Shown: positions 15,315 through 23,913 of the stretch, piece after piece | Numbering within the stretch: position 1 is the stretch's first letter | Layout of the letters: each line of letters begins with the position of its first letter | Source: Bryobacterales bacterium | GTDB taxonomy: Bacteria; Acidobacteriota; Terriglobia; Bryobacterales; Bryobacteraceae | Length of the DNA stretch: 37,775 bases | Reading direction: 5' to 3' | Assembly (NCBI GenBank): GCA_003162425.1 | Contig: PMOK01000234.1 | Location: 1 to 37,775, forward strand | The notes under the pieces: generated by a model | Database searches by the model: none | The model's input: the letters and a program-made list of their open reading frames with translations, nothing else | What the model was told of the DNA's origin: nothing | Program-made: the position numbers and the translations under genes

Positions 15315-16499
15315 ATGCCAGCCTCAACCAAACAGGATTATTACGAAGTTCTGGGCGTGTCTCGAAACGCAAAAGAGGACGAGATTCGCAAGACGTATCG
15401 CAAGCTGGCGCGCAAATATCATCCCGATCTGAATCCGGGCGACAAATCTTCCGAGGAGCGTTTCAAGAAGGTCCAGGAAGCTTACGATGTCCTGAGCGAC
15501 GCCAAAAAACGCCAGGTTTACGATCAGCACGGATTCTATTCGGACCATATTCCTCCCGGCGGCCCAGGCGGCGGCGCTGGGCAGCCGGAACCCGGCATGG
15601 GATTCGGTGGGTTCGATTTTTCCGAATACATGAACCAGGCCGGCGGCGCCCAGCATCCTGGCGGCGCTGGAGCTGGAGCTGGAGCTGGTGCCTTTCGGGA
15701 CATTTTCAGCCAGTTCTTCGGCGGCCGCAGGGGGGAACCCGGAGCCACTGTTTCCGAGAAGGGGTCCGATCTCGAATACGGTCTGAACATCGATTTCTGG
15801 GAGTCCATCCGCGGAACCCAAGTGCGGCTGAATGTAGTGCGCCAGGAGATTTGCGAAACTTGCAGCGGCTCGGGCTCCGTGGGCGGCGCAACCATGGTCT
15901 GCCCGGAGTGCGATGGCACCGGCCAAGTGACTCAGATGGCCGGTGCGATGAAGTTCAGCTTGACCTGCCCGCGTTGCGACGGCAAGGGAAGATTACGCAA
16001 TGTTTGTCCCACCTGTCATGGCGATGGGCGCCTTTCGAAGACCGAGGTGGTGGACGTGCGCATTCCGCCTGGCGCTCAGGCCGGATCGCGATTGCGCGTG
16101 GCCGGGAAAGGCAACGCGGGAAGAAATGGCGGCGCGGCCGGCGATCTGTACATCACCGTTCGGGTGGAACCGCATCCTTTTTTCAGCCGCGAAGGCGACG
16201 ACATTCAGATCCACGTCCCCATCACGGTTTCCGAAGCCGGCCTGGGGGCCAAGATCGAAGTTCCAACCATCGACGGCCGGGCGCTTCTTAAGGTTCCGCA
16301 GGGAACGCAGAACGGCCAGAAATTCCGTCTGCGTGAGAAGGGCGTCATGAATACCCGCAAGAACAAACGCGGTGACGAGATTGTGGAGGTTGTGATCCAG
16401 GCGCCCAAGGTGCATGACGAGCGCACCAAGGAACTGCTGCGCGAGCTGTCGCAAGTGGACAAAGAAGATCCACGAGCCGCGATATGGAGCATGGTGTGA
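15315..16499 (+). CDS. dnaJ: Co-chaperone DnaJ (Hsp40)
   Basis: A 394-residue type I J-protein. The J domain (residues about 5-70) has the HPD motif in [11 protein letters not shown] Gly-rich linker includes [11 protein letters not shown]. The zinc region carries four CxxCxGxG units ([32 protein letters not shown]). C-terminal substrate-binding sheets follow ([16 protein letters not shown]). It stimulates DnaK ATP hydrolysis and delivers unfolded proteins. It lies 92 bases after dnaK, and its 3' end overlaps hspR by 16 bases, so translation of the two is probably coupled. Confidence 0.97.
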   Translation: MPASTKQDYYEVLGVSRNAKEDEIRKTYRKLARKYHPDLNPGDKSSEERFKKVQEAYDVLSDAKKRQVYDQHGFYSDHIPPGGPGGGAGQPEPGMGFGGFDFSEYMNQAGGAQHPGGAGAGAGAGAFRDIFSQFFGGRRGEPGATVSEKGSDLEYGLNIDFWESIRGTQVRLNVVRQEICETCSGSGSVGGATMVCPECDGTGQVTQMAGAMKFSLTCPRCDGKGRLRNVCPTCHGDGRLSKTEVVDVRIPPGAQAGSRLRVAGKGNAGRNGGAAGDLYITVRVEPHPFFSREGDDIQIHVPITVSEAGLGAKIEVPTIDGRALLKVPQGTQNGQKFRLREKGVMNTRKNKRGDEIVEVVIQAPKVHDERTKELLRELSQVDKEDPRAAIWSMV

Positions 16500-16906
16500 G
16501 AAAAGCCAGATCGAAAGCAGCGTACATGATTTCCGCGGTGGCGGAGCAATACCAGATCCATCCTCAGACGCTGCGGCTGTACGAGCGCGAGGGATTGCTT
16601 GCGCCATCCCGTAGCGAAGGAAATACCCGTCTGTATACGGACGAGGATCTGGAGCGTTTGGAAGTGATTCTGCAGTTGACTCGCGAGTTGGGTGTGAACC
16701 TGGCGGGAGTGGAAATCATCCTGAACATGCGCGAGAAGATGGCCGCCATGCAGCGTCAGATCGAGGACTTTGTCTCGACGTTGAACCATGAGCTTACCCT
16801 CCAGGCGCGGCGGTCCTTCGAAGCGCCCCAGCAATCGCTCATCCCGGTGATTCAGATGACCGCCATGACTGGTCCGGACTTTGGTACGAAGAAACGTAGG
16901 AAATAG
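16484..16906 (+). CDS. hspR: MerR-family heat-shock repressor HspR
   Basis: A 140-residue MerR-type regulator whose helix-turn-helix reads [20 protein letters not shown], then [19 protein letters not shown]. This is characteristic of HspR, the repressor of dnaK operons in actinobacteria and others. A helical segment follows ([19 protein letters not shown]). The position directly after dnaJ supports the name and suggests autoregulation at the dnaK promoter, with DnaK as co-repressor in studied cases. Start choice: the ATG at 16484 overlaps dnaJ; GTG at 16496 or ATG at 16526 are possible alternatives. Confidence 0.88.
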   Translation: MEHGVRKARSKAAYMISAVAEQYQIHPQTLRLYEREGLLAPSRSEGNTRLYTDEDLERLEVILQLTRELGVNLAGVEIILNMREKMAAMQRQIEDFVSTLNHELTLQARRSFEAPQQSLIPVIQMTAMTGPDFGTKKRRK

Positions 16907-16940
16907 TTCTTCGGTTCATCGGTTCTTCAGTTCTTCGGTT
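16907..16940. repeat. 8-bp-period tandem repeat after hspR
   Basis: Four successive units, TTCTTCGG, TTCATCGG, TTCTTCAG, TTCTTCGG, follow the hspR stop and reach the end of the convergent ABC gene. They match the unit type seen between dnaK and dnaJ. Confidence 0.75.
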
Positions 16941-18696
16941 CACTTCGCACCCAGCACTTCCACATTCTCTTCGCGCTGAAACTGCAGTTCGTGGAGGCTG
17001 GCGTAGACGCCGCCCAGCTTGAGTAGTTCTTCGTGCGTGCCGTGCTCCACGATGGCGCCGTCTTTCACTGCATAAATCACATTCGCACGGCGGATGGTGG
17101 AAAGCCGGTGCGCGATGACGATAGTGGTCCGGTTTTCCATGAGGCGATCGAGCGCCTCAAAAAGCAATTTTTCGGACGCCGCGTCCAGGCCGGAACTCGG
17201 CTCATCCAGAATCAAAATGGGAGTATCGCGAATAATCGCGCGTTGCCCTCCGGACAGCGTGACGCCGCGCTCACCGACGATGGTGTTATATCCGTCCGGC
17301 ATTTTTTCGATGAACTCGTGGGCGTTGGCCAGCTCGGCTGCTCGAAAAATCTCGCCGCGGCTGGCCGCCGGCTTTCCGTATGCGATGTTGTTCCATATGG
17401 GCCCATGAAACAGCAGCGTCTCCTGCAACACCAGGCTGATTTGCTGGCGCAGCGATTTTTGCCGGAACTGGCGAACATCCGTACCGTCGATCCTCACCAC
17501 GCCGGAAGTCGGATCATAAAAACAAGGAATCAAACCAATGACGGTGGTCTTGCCCGCACCCGTTGGGCCCACCAGTGCCGCCACTTGCCCCGGCTCAATT
17601 TTGAAACTCACATCTTTGAGAATGGGAACATCCGCCGAGTAACTGAAATTGACGTGGTCGAATTCGATGGTGCCCTTGAAGTACGGAGCGCGGCGCGCGC
17701 CCGGGAGATCCTTCACTTCGCCTTCGGTGTCCAGAATCTCCTTGATACGCTCATATCCAACCGACGCCTTCGAATAAGCGTCTGTCATTTTCGAAAGCTC
17801 CTGCATGGGCTTGTACATCTTGCCCAAATAATAGATGAAGACGATCAACGAGCCGGCACCGAGAGCGTTCCGTTCAGAACCATGCGTGCTCCGAACCACA
17901 ACACCATGGCAGTACCGATGGCCACAATGATGTCCACAATGGGCGCCAGCTTGGCCTTCAGTCCGCGAGCTCGCAACGCAATCTCGACGCCTTCCAGGCT
18001 CTCTTCCTCGAGACGTCGCTCCTCGTAATCTTCGCGCGCGAAAGCCTTCACCACGCGAATGGATGAGAGGACTTCCTGAATGACAGAGACGATCTCGCCT
18101 TCCTTCTTCCGGACCTGACGCGAGGCTTTCTTGATGCGCCGGGTATAGGTGAAGACCACGGCAGCAAGCACCGGCGCTACCGAGAGCGCGATCAGCGTGA
18201 AGCGCCAATTGATGTAGAACATGACGCAGACCATGCCCACCAGCGTCATGCTGTTCCCGAGCGCGGTCAATAAGCCGGAGGCGATGAAGGTTTGAATGGC
18301 ATCGATGTCGCTGGTGACGCGGCTCAACAGGTCGCCCGTCTGGTTTTGATCGTGATAAGCCAGCGACAGCCGCTGGATGCGCTGGTAAAGCATCAGGCGC
18401 AGATCGTGCATCACCCATTGGCCGGCGCTGGTGGTGACGTATTTCTCGGTGTAGGAGCAGACTGCGTCCACGAAAGCGATCGCGAGCACGGCGACGGCGG
18501 CAAATTCCAGAGCAGCCAGCCGATCCGGGCCGGCCGTGGCCTGGATGAAGGCGTTTAACCAACCATGTATCTCGCGCGATTTGAGGACGTTATCGAGAAC
18601 AATCTTGAGTGGCCAGGGTTCGAGCAGATTCGCGACCCCTTCGCCGATTACCGCAATGAGCCCCAGTAACAGGATTTTGGAATGAGTCTTGAGCAA
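16940..18696 (-). pseudogene. Decayed ABC exporter (membrane domain fused to ATPase), frameshifted and with a signature-helix deletion
   Basis: The first frame (18696 to 17845) encodes the six-helix exporter membrane domain (LLEPWPLKIVLDN, LSLAYHDQNQTGDLLSRVTS, SSIRVVKAFAREDYE) and breaks after MVLNGTLS. The protein continues in another frame at GAGSLIVFIYYLG and keeps Walker A (GPTGAGKTT), Q-loop, Walker B (ILILDEP) and the H-loop (IVIAHRLSTI). One missing base near 17855-17862 explains the shift. In addition, LSGGQR runs straight into AIIRDTP. Homologs have QRIAIAR between them, so 21 bases appear deleted in the helix after the signature. Two independent lesions favour a real pseudogene. 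Start is TTG, and a few upstream codons may belong. Confidence 0.85.
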
Positions 18697-18836
18697 GTCG
18701 GTGATTGTCAGTGATTTGCGTTCGGCGAGCTGATTCGTCGTTTGGCGTCTAACAGGTTAGATGCAAAGCGCGGCGAAATTTTCGTAAATATGGCTCGTGC
18801 GCACAGGCCCGCGTACGTGCCAGACTGGTGCTTGCC

Positions 18837-19862
18837 ATGAAAGCACTGGTCAAAAGCAAGCGCGAGCCGGGACTGTGGCTCGAAGAGGTTCCCAAGCCCA
18901 CTATCGGTATCAACGATGTGCTGATCCGCGTGCTGCGCGCCGGCATCTGCGGAACCGATCTGCACATCTACAACTGGGATGAGTGGGCCCAGCGCACCAT
19001 TCCCGTTCCGATGGCCATAGGTCATGAGTTTGTGGGCGAGATCGTGGAGACCGGCTCCAACGTGAGCGATTTCAGGCCCGGCGATGTTGTCAGCGGCGAG
19101 GGCCACGTGGTGTGTGGACGCTGCCGCAATTGCCTGGCCGGACGGCGTCACCTCTGCGCGCATACCATGGGCGTGGGCGTGAACCGGCCCGGTGCGTTTG
19201 CCGATTACATCGCCGTGCCGATGACCAATATCTGGCGTCACAAGGAGAACGTCGATCTGGATGTGGCGGCCATTTTCGATCCCTTCGGCAATGCGGTTCA
19301 CACCGCGCTGTCTTTTCCGGTGCTGGGCGAAGACGTGTTGATCACCGGCGCAGGGCCGATCGGGATCATGAGCGCCGCGGTGGTCCGGCACGCGGCCGCG
19401 CGCCACGTTGTGATCACCGACAAAAATCCCTACCGGCTGGAGTTGGCGCGCAAGATGGGCGTTACGCGAGCCGTCGACACTGCAGAGACACCGCTCGATC
19501 AAGTGCAAAAAGAACTAGGCATGCAAGAAGGCTTCGATGTGGGCCTCGAGATGTCGGGAAATGCCGGCGCTTTCCGCGAGATGATCGCCAACATGAGCCA
19601 CGGCGCGAAAATCGCCATGCTCGGAATTCCGTCGAAGGAAATCTCCATCGATTGGACCACGGTGGTGTTCAATATGCTCACCATCAAGGGCATCTACGGC
19701 CGCGAAATGTACGAGACCTGGTACAAGATGACGGTGATGCTGGAATCCGGCCTGGACATCCGGCCCGTGATCACGCACCGGTTTTCTTACAAAGATTTCG
19801 AGAGAGGGTTTGAAGCCATGCGCTCCGGCAACACCGGCAAGGTGATTTTGGAGTGGTCTTGA
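18837..19862 (+). CDS. tdh: L-threonine 3-dehydrogenase
   Basis: From the ATG at 18837 the protein has 341 residues, the usual Tdh length. It is a zinc-dependent medium-chain dehydrogenase: catalytic zinc region [17 protein letters not shown] and [10 protein letters not shown], structural zinc cysteines in [15 protein letters not shown], and the NAD-binding [10 protein letters not shown]. It oxidises threonine to 2-amino-3-ketobutyrate with NAD+. HIYNWDEW and [11 protein letters not shown] are characteristic of Tdh rather than of sorbitol dehydrogenase. The partner ligase gene (kbl) is not in the window. It is followed after 12 bases by an acetyltransferase gene, likely co-transcribed. Confidence 0.93.
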   Translation: MKALVKSKREPGLWLEEVPKPTIGINDVLIRVLRAGICGTDLHIYNWDEWAQRTIPVPMAIGHEFVGEIVETGSNVSDFRPGDVVSGEGHVVCGRCRNCLAGRRHLCAHTMGVGVNRPGAFADYIAVPMTNIWRHKENVDLDVAAIFDPFGNAVHTALSFPVLGEDVLITGAGPIGIMSAAVVRHAAARHVVITDKNPYRLELARKMGVTRAVDTAETPLDQVQKELGMQEGFDVGLEMSGNAGAFREMIANMSHGAKIAMLGIPSKEISIDWTTVVFNMLTIKGIYGREMYETWYKMTVMLESGLDIRPVITHRFSYKDFERGFEAMRSGNTGKVILEWS

Positions 19863-19874
19863 AGTCTCGATCAG

Positions 19875-20309
19875 ATGGAAATAAGACGACCGGCGCCAAA
19901 CGAACACGATTCCGTGAGAGCGTTGGTGCAAACGGTGGTCGACGAGGTTTACGGTGGTATCTGGGCCTCGCCTCCGCTCCCCATCGATGAAGAAGACTGG
20001 TCACGGGCCTGGCTAGCCGTTTCTGCATCCAAGATAGTCGGAATGGTGCTGACACATGAGGAATGGGTCAGTGATCTATGGGTGCTTAGAGAACACCGGA
20101 ACCGCGGCGTCGGCCGGCAACTGCTTTTTCACGGTGAGGCTGAAATAGCAGGACGAGGCCACGCGACCTCCCGGCTTCGAGTTGTGAAATCCAACGTCCG
20201 GGGCGTGCACTTCTACAGTCGGTTGGGCTGGCGAGTTGCCAGGGAATTCCCCCACGAGACATTGCCCATCGACATGTTAGAGATGAGCAAAGTTTTGAAG
20301 CTGGCTTGA
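19875..20309 (+). CDS. GNAT-family N-acetyltransferase
   Basis: A 144-residue GNAT protein. The acetyl-CoA-binding motif A is visible as LWVLREHRNRGVGRQLL, followed by LRVVKSNVRGVHFYSRLGW, the usual final helix and strand. The substrate is unknown; the neighbouring threonine dehydrogenase makes a link to amino acid metabolism possible but unproven. Its stop is only 3 bases from the stop of the convergent exported-protein gene, leaving no room for a separate terminator. Confidence 0.85.
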   Translation: MEIRRPAPNEHDSVRALVQTVVDEVYGGIWASPPLPIDEEDWSRAWLAVSASKIVGMVLTHEEWVSDLWVLREHRNRGVGRQLLFHGEAEIAGRGHATSRLRVVKSNVRGVHFYSRLGWRVAREFPHETLPIDMLEMSKVLKLA

Positions 20310-20312
20310 ATC

Positions 20313-21062
20313 CTAGTGGATGCCGGTCGCCGTGTTTTCGTGGCGACGGAAGAGCTTGTGCTTGATGTCGGGCCAAAATTCCTTCAATACTTGCGAGATG
20401 GCGTCGGTGCCAACCTGTTCCACTAGCTTGCCGGCGTTGTCAAGCACGGAATGTTCGTCGGGATAGTACGCATTCGAAATTGCCACACCCGTCGCATTCC
20501 CCACCCACTCTGAGAAGTTGAATCGGCGTCCTCCCGAGTCGGTGCGTGTCACCATGACGCGCGTAAGCGCGTACCAGGTACGGGACCCTACGGAGCCGTA
20601 CCCGCGCCGGAAGTAACGCGGATCCTCGCGAAGAAGCGACGGAAAGATGGCTTCGGTCATCATGTTTCCGATAGCCTGATCGGCGTAGCCCGTTCCCAGC
20701 CGCCGCCCAAATCCGGCCAGGCCCTGACCGAACTGCGGATGCTGATTTGTCAGTTGTCCCAGCCCGGCAAAGGCGCCCGCAAGCAGAACCAGCGGGTAGT
20801 CGAAGGAATCCTTGAGGCCGATTGTGAATTTCTGTTTCGTGGTGATGGGAGTATATATCGCCGTTTCGTTGGCAGTGCGGTAATTGGGCAGCACCCCGAA
20901 AACGCGCTTGTCGGGCGGTTCCTGCGTTTGACCAGGCTGTATCGGCGCCGGGCTCGCCGCTGATGGAGAGGCGGGCGGCGCTGCCGATGGATCCTGCTGC
21001 GCCCACGCCGACGCCATGCAGGCGAGCATCAGTATGGACAGGCGGCGCTTTAACAAAAACAT
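20313..21062 (-). CDS. Acidobacterial exported protein of unknown function
   Basis: A 249-residue protein from the ATG at 21062, where a signal sequence starts (MFLLKRRLSILMLACMASAW). A Pro/Ala-rich stretch follows, then a conserved-looking body with VFGVLPNYRT, LLREDPRYFRRGYGS, RFNFSEWVGNATG and SNAYYPDEHSV. I recall proteins with this plan as common in acidobacteria but know no function. A body rich in Gly and aromatic residues could suit an envelope or outer-membrane location. It is divergent from a MarR regulator with a clear operator between them, so it is a likely regulatory target. Confidence 0.75.
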   Translation of the reverse strand: MFLLKRRLSILMLACMASAWAQQDPSAAPPASPSAASPAPIQPGQTQEPPDKRVFGVLPNYRTANETAIYTPITTKQKFTIGLKDSFDYPLVLLAGAFAGLGQLTNQHPQFGQGLAGFGRRLGTGYADQAIGNMMTEAIFPSLLREDPRYFRRGYGSVGSRTWYALTRVMVTRTDSGGRRFNFSEWVGNATGVAISNAYYPDEHSVLDNAGKLVEQVGTDAISQVLKEFWPDIKHKLFRRHENTATGIH

Positions 21063-21148
21063 GCTGGAGTCCTTGAAAGAGATCGGAAGCAAAAATGCCA
21101 GACGAACCACTCTTTCTTTACGTTACTTCATTCCGACGTTTACAGTTC

Positions 21149-21207
21149 TTGACAAAACGGAGCAAGGTCGGTTATATTCGTGTCGTATACGACGCGTCTT
21201 ATACGAC
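21149..21207 (+). promoter_or_regulatory. MarR promoter with tandem palindromic operators
   Basis: The promoter is TTGACA (21149-21154) with TATATT (21173-21178), spacer 18. Directly downstream are two palindromes: GTCGTATACGAC (21182-21193, perfect) and GTCTTATACGAC (21196-21207, one mismatched pair), with centres 14 bases apart. The placement over the transcription start is that of a repressor operator, most simply for the MarR protein encoded next to it. It may also act on the divergent exported-protein gene. Confidence 0.75.
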
Positions 21208-21230
21208 GGAATATATGATGGGGACCCGCG

Positions 21231-21671
21231 GTGAGAACGAATAAAGCGCTGATCAACATGGCGCAGGAGATCGATCAAAATCTTCGCGCCATTCGGCGGA
21301 CGTTGCGGCAGCCGGTGGGAGGGGAGTTCTCGCGGAGCGGATTGACGGGTCCGCAGCGCGGCGTGATGGATGCCGTGGTGCGGCTGGGTGCGCTAAGCGT
21401 GAAGGAAGCCAGCCGTCAGGTGGGCCTTGCGCATAGCACTGTTTCGGGAATTGTAGACCGTCTGGAGAGGCAGGGGCTGGTAGAGCGCCAGACCGATAAG
21501 AAGGACCATCGCTTCACTCTGATTGTGCCGTCCAAGGTTGTGCGGGACTATGTGCGCAACACGCTGCCCACGTTGGTTACGAATCCACTGGTGGAAGCGC
21601 TGCAGCGCGCGAAACCAGCCGAGCGCAGAGCCATCCTAGAAGGATTGGGAATATTGCGCCGCGTGCTGTAG
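21231..21671 (+). CDS. MarR-family transcriptional regulator
   Basis: A 146-residue winged-helix regulator starting at GTG (21231) with GGGGA 7-11 bases upstream. The DNA-binding part reads LSVKEASRQVGLAHSTVSGI, then VDRLERQGLVERQTDKKDHR, the typical MarR recognition helix and wing. The dimerising helices are short. MarR proteins usually repress their own and a neighbouring gene and release DNA on binding small aromatic ligands or on oxidation. The tandem palindromes just upstream fit autorepression. Its TAG stop is formed by the first bases of a palindromic element. Confidence 0.88.
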   Translation: MRTNKALINMAQEIDQNLRAIRRTLRQPVGGEFSRSGLTGPQRGVMDAVVRLGALSVKEASRQVGLAHSTVSGIVDRLERQGLVERQTDKKDHRFTLIVPSKVVRDYVRNTLPTLVTNPLVEALQRAKPAERRAILEGLGILRRVL

Positions 21672-21780
21672 CGCACGCACTTTGCGTGCCGTGTTCGCAC
21701 TCCTGCGAACACACTTGTTCGGAAATAACTCCTGGCGTTCACAAGAGTGTGAACGCTGCACGCATGAGTGCGTGCGCTAC
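21668..21780. repeat. Palindromic element, family I (long copy), between convergent genes
   Basis: An outer perfect 14-base stem, GTAGCGCACGCACT (21668-21681) with AGTGCGTGCGCTAC (21767-21780), encloses two further hairpins: TGTTCGCA/TGCGAACA and GCGTTCACA/TGTGAACGC. It fills exactly the gap between the MarR gene and the MlaF-like gene. It would fold on either strand and could act as a two-way terminator. Confidence 0.8.
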
Positions 21781-21781
21781 A

Positions 21782-22543
21782 TCACTGTCCCGGCACCAGC
21801 TCCACGCGGTCCATGGCCAAAAATTCCCGGATGTGCGGATGATCGGATTTCTCCAGATCTTTGACCGCGCCGAAATAGATGGCTTGGCCTTCGTAGAGGA
21901 ACATCACACGATCGGCTACTTTGCGCATCAGGTCCAGATCGTGCGTCACTACCAGACCGGTCAGCTTCAGATCGTATTTCAGCTTGAGCATCAGCTTGAT
22001 GAGCGTGTCCGACATAATCGGGTCCACCATGGTGGTGGGCTCATCGTAGAGTATACATTCCGGTTGCGCGGCCAGCGCGCGGGCGATAGCCACGGCGCGC
22101 TTGTGTCCGGTGGACAAGTCCGCCGGATAGACATCGCGAAACTGCAGCAGATCCACTAGCGATAACAGCCCGTCCACGACGTCTTCCTTGTTTTTCTCGT
22201 CGTAGTCGCTACGCAGCTCGAGAGAAAAAAGAATATTCTCGGCCACCGTCAGCGAGTCGAACAGTGCGCCGGATTGGAACACCATCGTCACCTTTTTCCG
22301 GATCTCGCGCAGTTGGGCTTCGTCAAAGTCGGTGATGTCCTGATACGCCACGAAGACGCGGCCCTGATCGGGTTTGAGAAATCCCATGATGTGTCCCAGG
22401 CTCACGGATTTTCCGACACCGCTGCGGCCGATGATGGCCAGCGTTTCGCCCACGTCGACGTAGAAGTTGGAATCGACTAAAACGGGGTGATCGAACGTCT
22501 TATAGACGTGGCGGAACTCGATGTAATGGAGCTTTTCGGTCAT
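21782..22543 (-). CDS. MlaF-like ABC transporter ATPase
   Basis: A 253-residue ATPase subunit of the MCE/Mla phospholipid-transport type. Walker A is GRSGVGKS (39-46), the Q-loop is in VFQSGALFDSLTVAENI, Walker B is CILYDEPTTMVDP and the H-loop is VVTHD. FQSGALFDSLTV and EPTTMVDPI resemble the MlaF/Ttg2A group closely. The signature is LSTGHKRAVAIARAL, where MlaF has LSGGMxRR. In the family it powers lipid movement between membranes together with the permease MlaE and the MCE protein MlaD. Neither partner is next to it here. Its ATG overlaps the mobA stop (ATGA). Confidence 0.82.
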   Translation of the reverse strand: MTEKLHYIEFRHVYKTFDHPVLVDSNFYVDVGETLAIIGRSGVGKSVSLGHIMGFLKPDQGRVFVAYQDITDFDEAQLREIRKKVTMVFQSGALFDSLTVAENILFSLELRSDYDEKNKEDVVDGLLSLVDLLQFRDVYPADLSTGHKRAVAIARALAAQPECILYDEPTTMVDPIMSDTLIKLMLKLKYDLKLTGLVVTHDLDLMRKVADRVMFLYEGQAIYFGAVKDLEKSDHPHIREFLAMDRVELVPGQ

Positions 22544-23106
22544 TTTGGCTTAGGTTCGAACTCCGCCCACTCGGCGGGCGTGTTTACATTGGCCAGCGCG
22601 GATGCATCCACGAGCGTGGCCATGGCGTCCAACTCCGCCACTAAATCCTTCATTTTAAACCGCTTCTCCTCGATCGCCCGAGCCAGCACCGGCAGGCAGC
22701 CGCGATGGTAAACGGCGCAAAGCGGTTCCACTTCACCACTTGTCCCGGTGGCGACGATACAACTCTTGCCCGATTCCGCAGCGCCTCCCAGCAGGGTGCG
22801 AAGGACGCCGGCGGAGATACCCGGCATGTCGCAAGCCACGATCAGGTTCCAATCCGTGGTGGATACGCTCAGGGCCGTGTAAACGCCTCCCAGGGGTCCA
22901 CAGCCGGGGAATTTGTCTGGATAAACCGGATGGCCGAGGCTCCGGTATCGGCCCGGCTCACCGATCAGGGCCACGGAACCGGCGGCATCCTGGACCGCCC
23001 GCGCCAAGTGCTCCACCAGCGTGGTTCCACGGAAGGGCAGCAAGGCTTTGTCCCGGCCCATCCTGGAACTCCCGCCGCCGGCCAGTACGAATCCAGACCA
23101 TGGCAT
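22540..23106 (-). CDS. mobA: Molybdenum cofactor guanylyltransferase
   Basis: A 188-residue nucleotidyltransferase. The GTP-binding start FVLAGGGSSRMGRDKALLPF is the MobA signature. CGPLGGVYTAL and the metal-binding ACDMPGIS follow, all in the expected places and at the usual length. It attaches GMP to molybdopterin to make the bis-MGD cofactor. It is translationally coupled (4-base overlap) with the MlaF-like gene, an unexpected partner. Confidence 0.9.
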   Translation of the reverse strand: MPWSGFVLAGGGSSRMGRDKALLPFRGTTLVEHLARAVQDAAGSVALIGEPGRYRSLGHPVYPDKFPGCGPLGGVYTALSVSTTDWNLIVACDMPGISAGVLRTLLGGAAESGKSCIVATGTSGEVEPLCAVYHRGCLPVLARAIEEKRFKMKDLVAELDAMATLVDASALANVNTPAEWAEFEPKPK

Positions 23107-23154
23107 GAGAGAATAATAGCATTGGTCGTAAGACCAGCCCCGGGAGACCGGCGC

Positions 23155-23182
23155 TTGCGGATTGGAGAATTCCGGTTATAAT
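23155..23182 (+). promoter_or_regulatory. Promoter of the cell-wall enzyme pair
   Basis: TTGCGG (23155-23160) and a perfect TATAAT (23177-23182) with a 16-base spacer lie just before the ATG at 23199, so the untranslated leader would be only about 10 bases. Confidence 0.6.
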
Positions 23183-23198
23183 CGGATAAAACAATAGG

Positions 23199-23897
23199 AT
23201 GCACTTTTGTTCGGATCTTGTTCTCGGAACGGCGGTTTTGGCGGCTGTGGCCGGCACGTCTCTAATAGGCGAAGCCCTGCCTCCCGAGTCCGGCGCTCCG
23301 CGCGCAGTGTCGGTGGTGCGATCCGATGCCCGGACTGGCCGCTTAGTCCGGAGCGTTGTGGTGAAGGCCAAGCCCGCCGATGGCGACTCTTCGGATACTC
23401 GAGTCCGGACTTTGGTGGAAGAGGCCGCGAAGAATCACGACGTGAGCCCGTTGCTGGTGGATTCGGTAATTCAAGTGGAAAGCAACTACAATCCGTATGC
23501 CACGTCGCCGAAAGGCGCGCAAGGTCTCATGCAATTGATGCCGGCTACCGCCCGCCGGTTCGGCGTAACGAATTCGTTCGATGCCAAGCAGAACATTGAG
23601 GGCGGCGTCCGGTATCTGAAGTTCTTGCAAGATACGTTCAAAGACGATCGGTTGGCGATTGCAGCCTACAACGCGGGCGAAGGAGCCGTGACGAAATACG
23701 GCGATGTACCGCCTTATGCCGAGACCAAGAGCTACGTGGATAAAGTGGGCGCTAAATACAGCAAGGCCAAGCACGCGGCAGAAACGTCCAGTGCGACCGC
23801 GAAAGCGGCCGATGAGCCCAAACCCGCCGAGGATGACTTCCGGCACTTAGTTCAATATCTGGACTCGGAGGGCCGGCTGCACCTGGCAACTCGATAG
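23199..23897 (+). CDS. Soluble-lytic-transglycosylase-type murein hydrolase (SLT domain)
   Basis: A 232-residue exported protein with a signal sequence (VLGTAVLAAVAGTSLIGEA). The SLT domain spans about 72-190: catalytic E94 in QVESNYNP, GLMQLMPATARRFG (109-122) and AAYNAGEGAV (155-164). It cleaves the glycan strands of peptidoglycan to 1,6-anhydro ends in the periplasm. The tail is Lys/Ala-rich and ends with a short strand-like segment (LVQYLDSEGRLHLATR). The next gene, an amidase, starts 16 bases later, so both cut peptidoglycan from one transcript. Confidence 0.9.
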   Translation: MHFCSDLVLGTAVLAAVAGTSLIGEALPPESGAPRAVSVVRSDARTGRLVRSVVVKAKPADGDSSDTRVRTLVEEAAKNHDVSPLLVDSVIQVESNYNPYATSPKGAQGLMQLMPATARRFGVTNSFDAKQNIEGGVRYLKFLQDTFKDDRLAIAAYNAGEGAVTKYGDVPPYAETKSYVDKVGAKYSKAKHAAETSSATAKAADEPKPAEDDFRHLVQYLDSEGRLHLATR

Positions 23898-23913
23898 GTT
23901 CATTTATCCAGAT

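Noticed and set aside
17033..18028. 331-codon reading frame antisense to the ABC exporter
   Set aside because: It is the complement of a clearly recognisable ATPase and has no motif of its own.
18708..19508. 266-codon reading frame antisense to threonine dehydrogenase
   Set aside because: The sense strand encodes an intact Tdh; the antisense product has no signal or domain.
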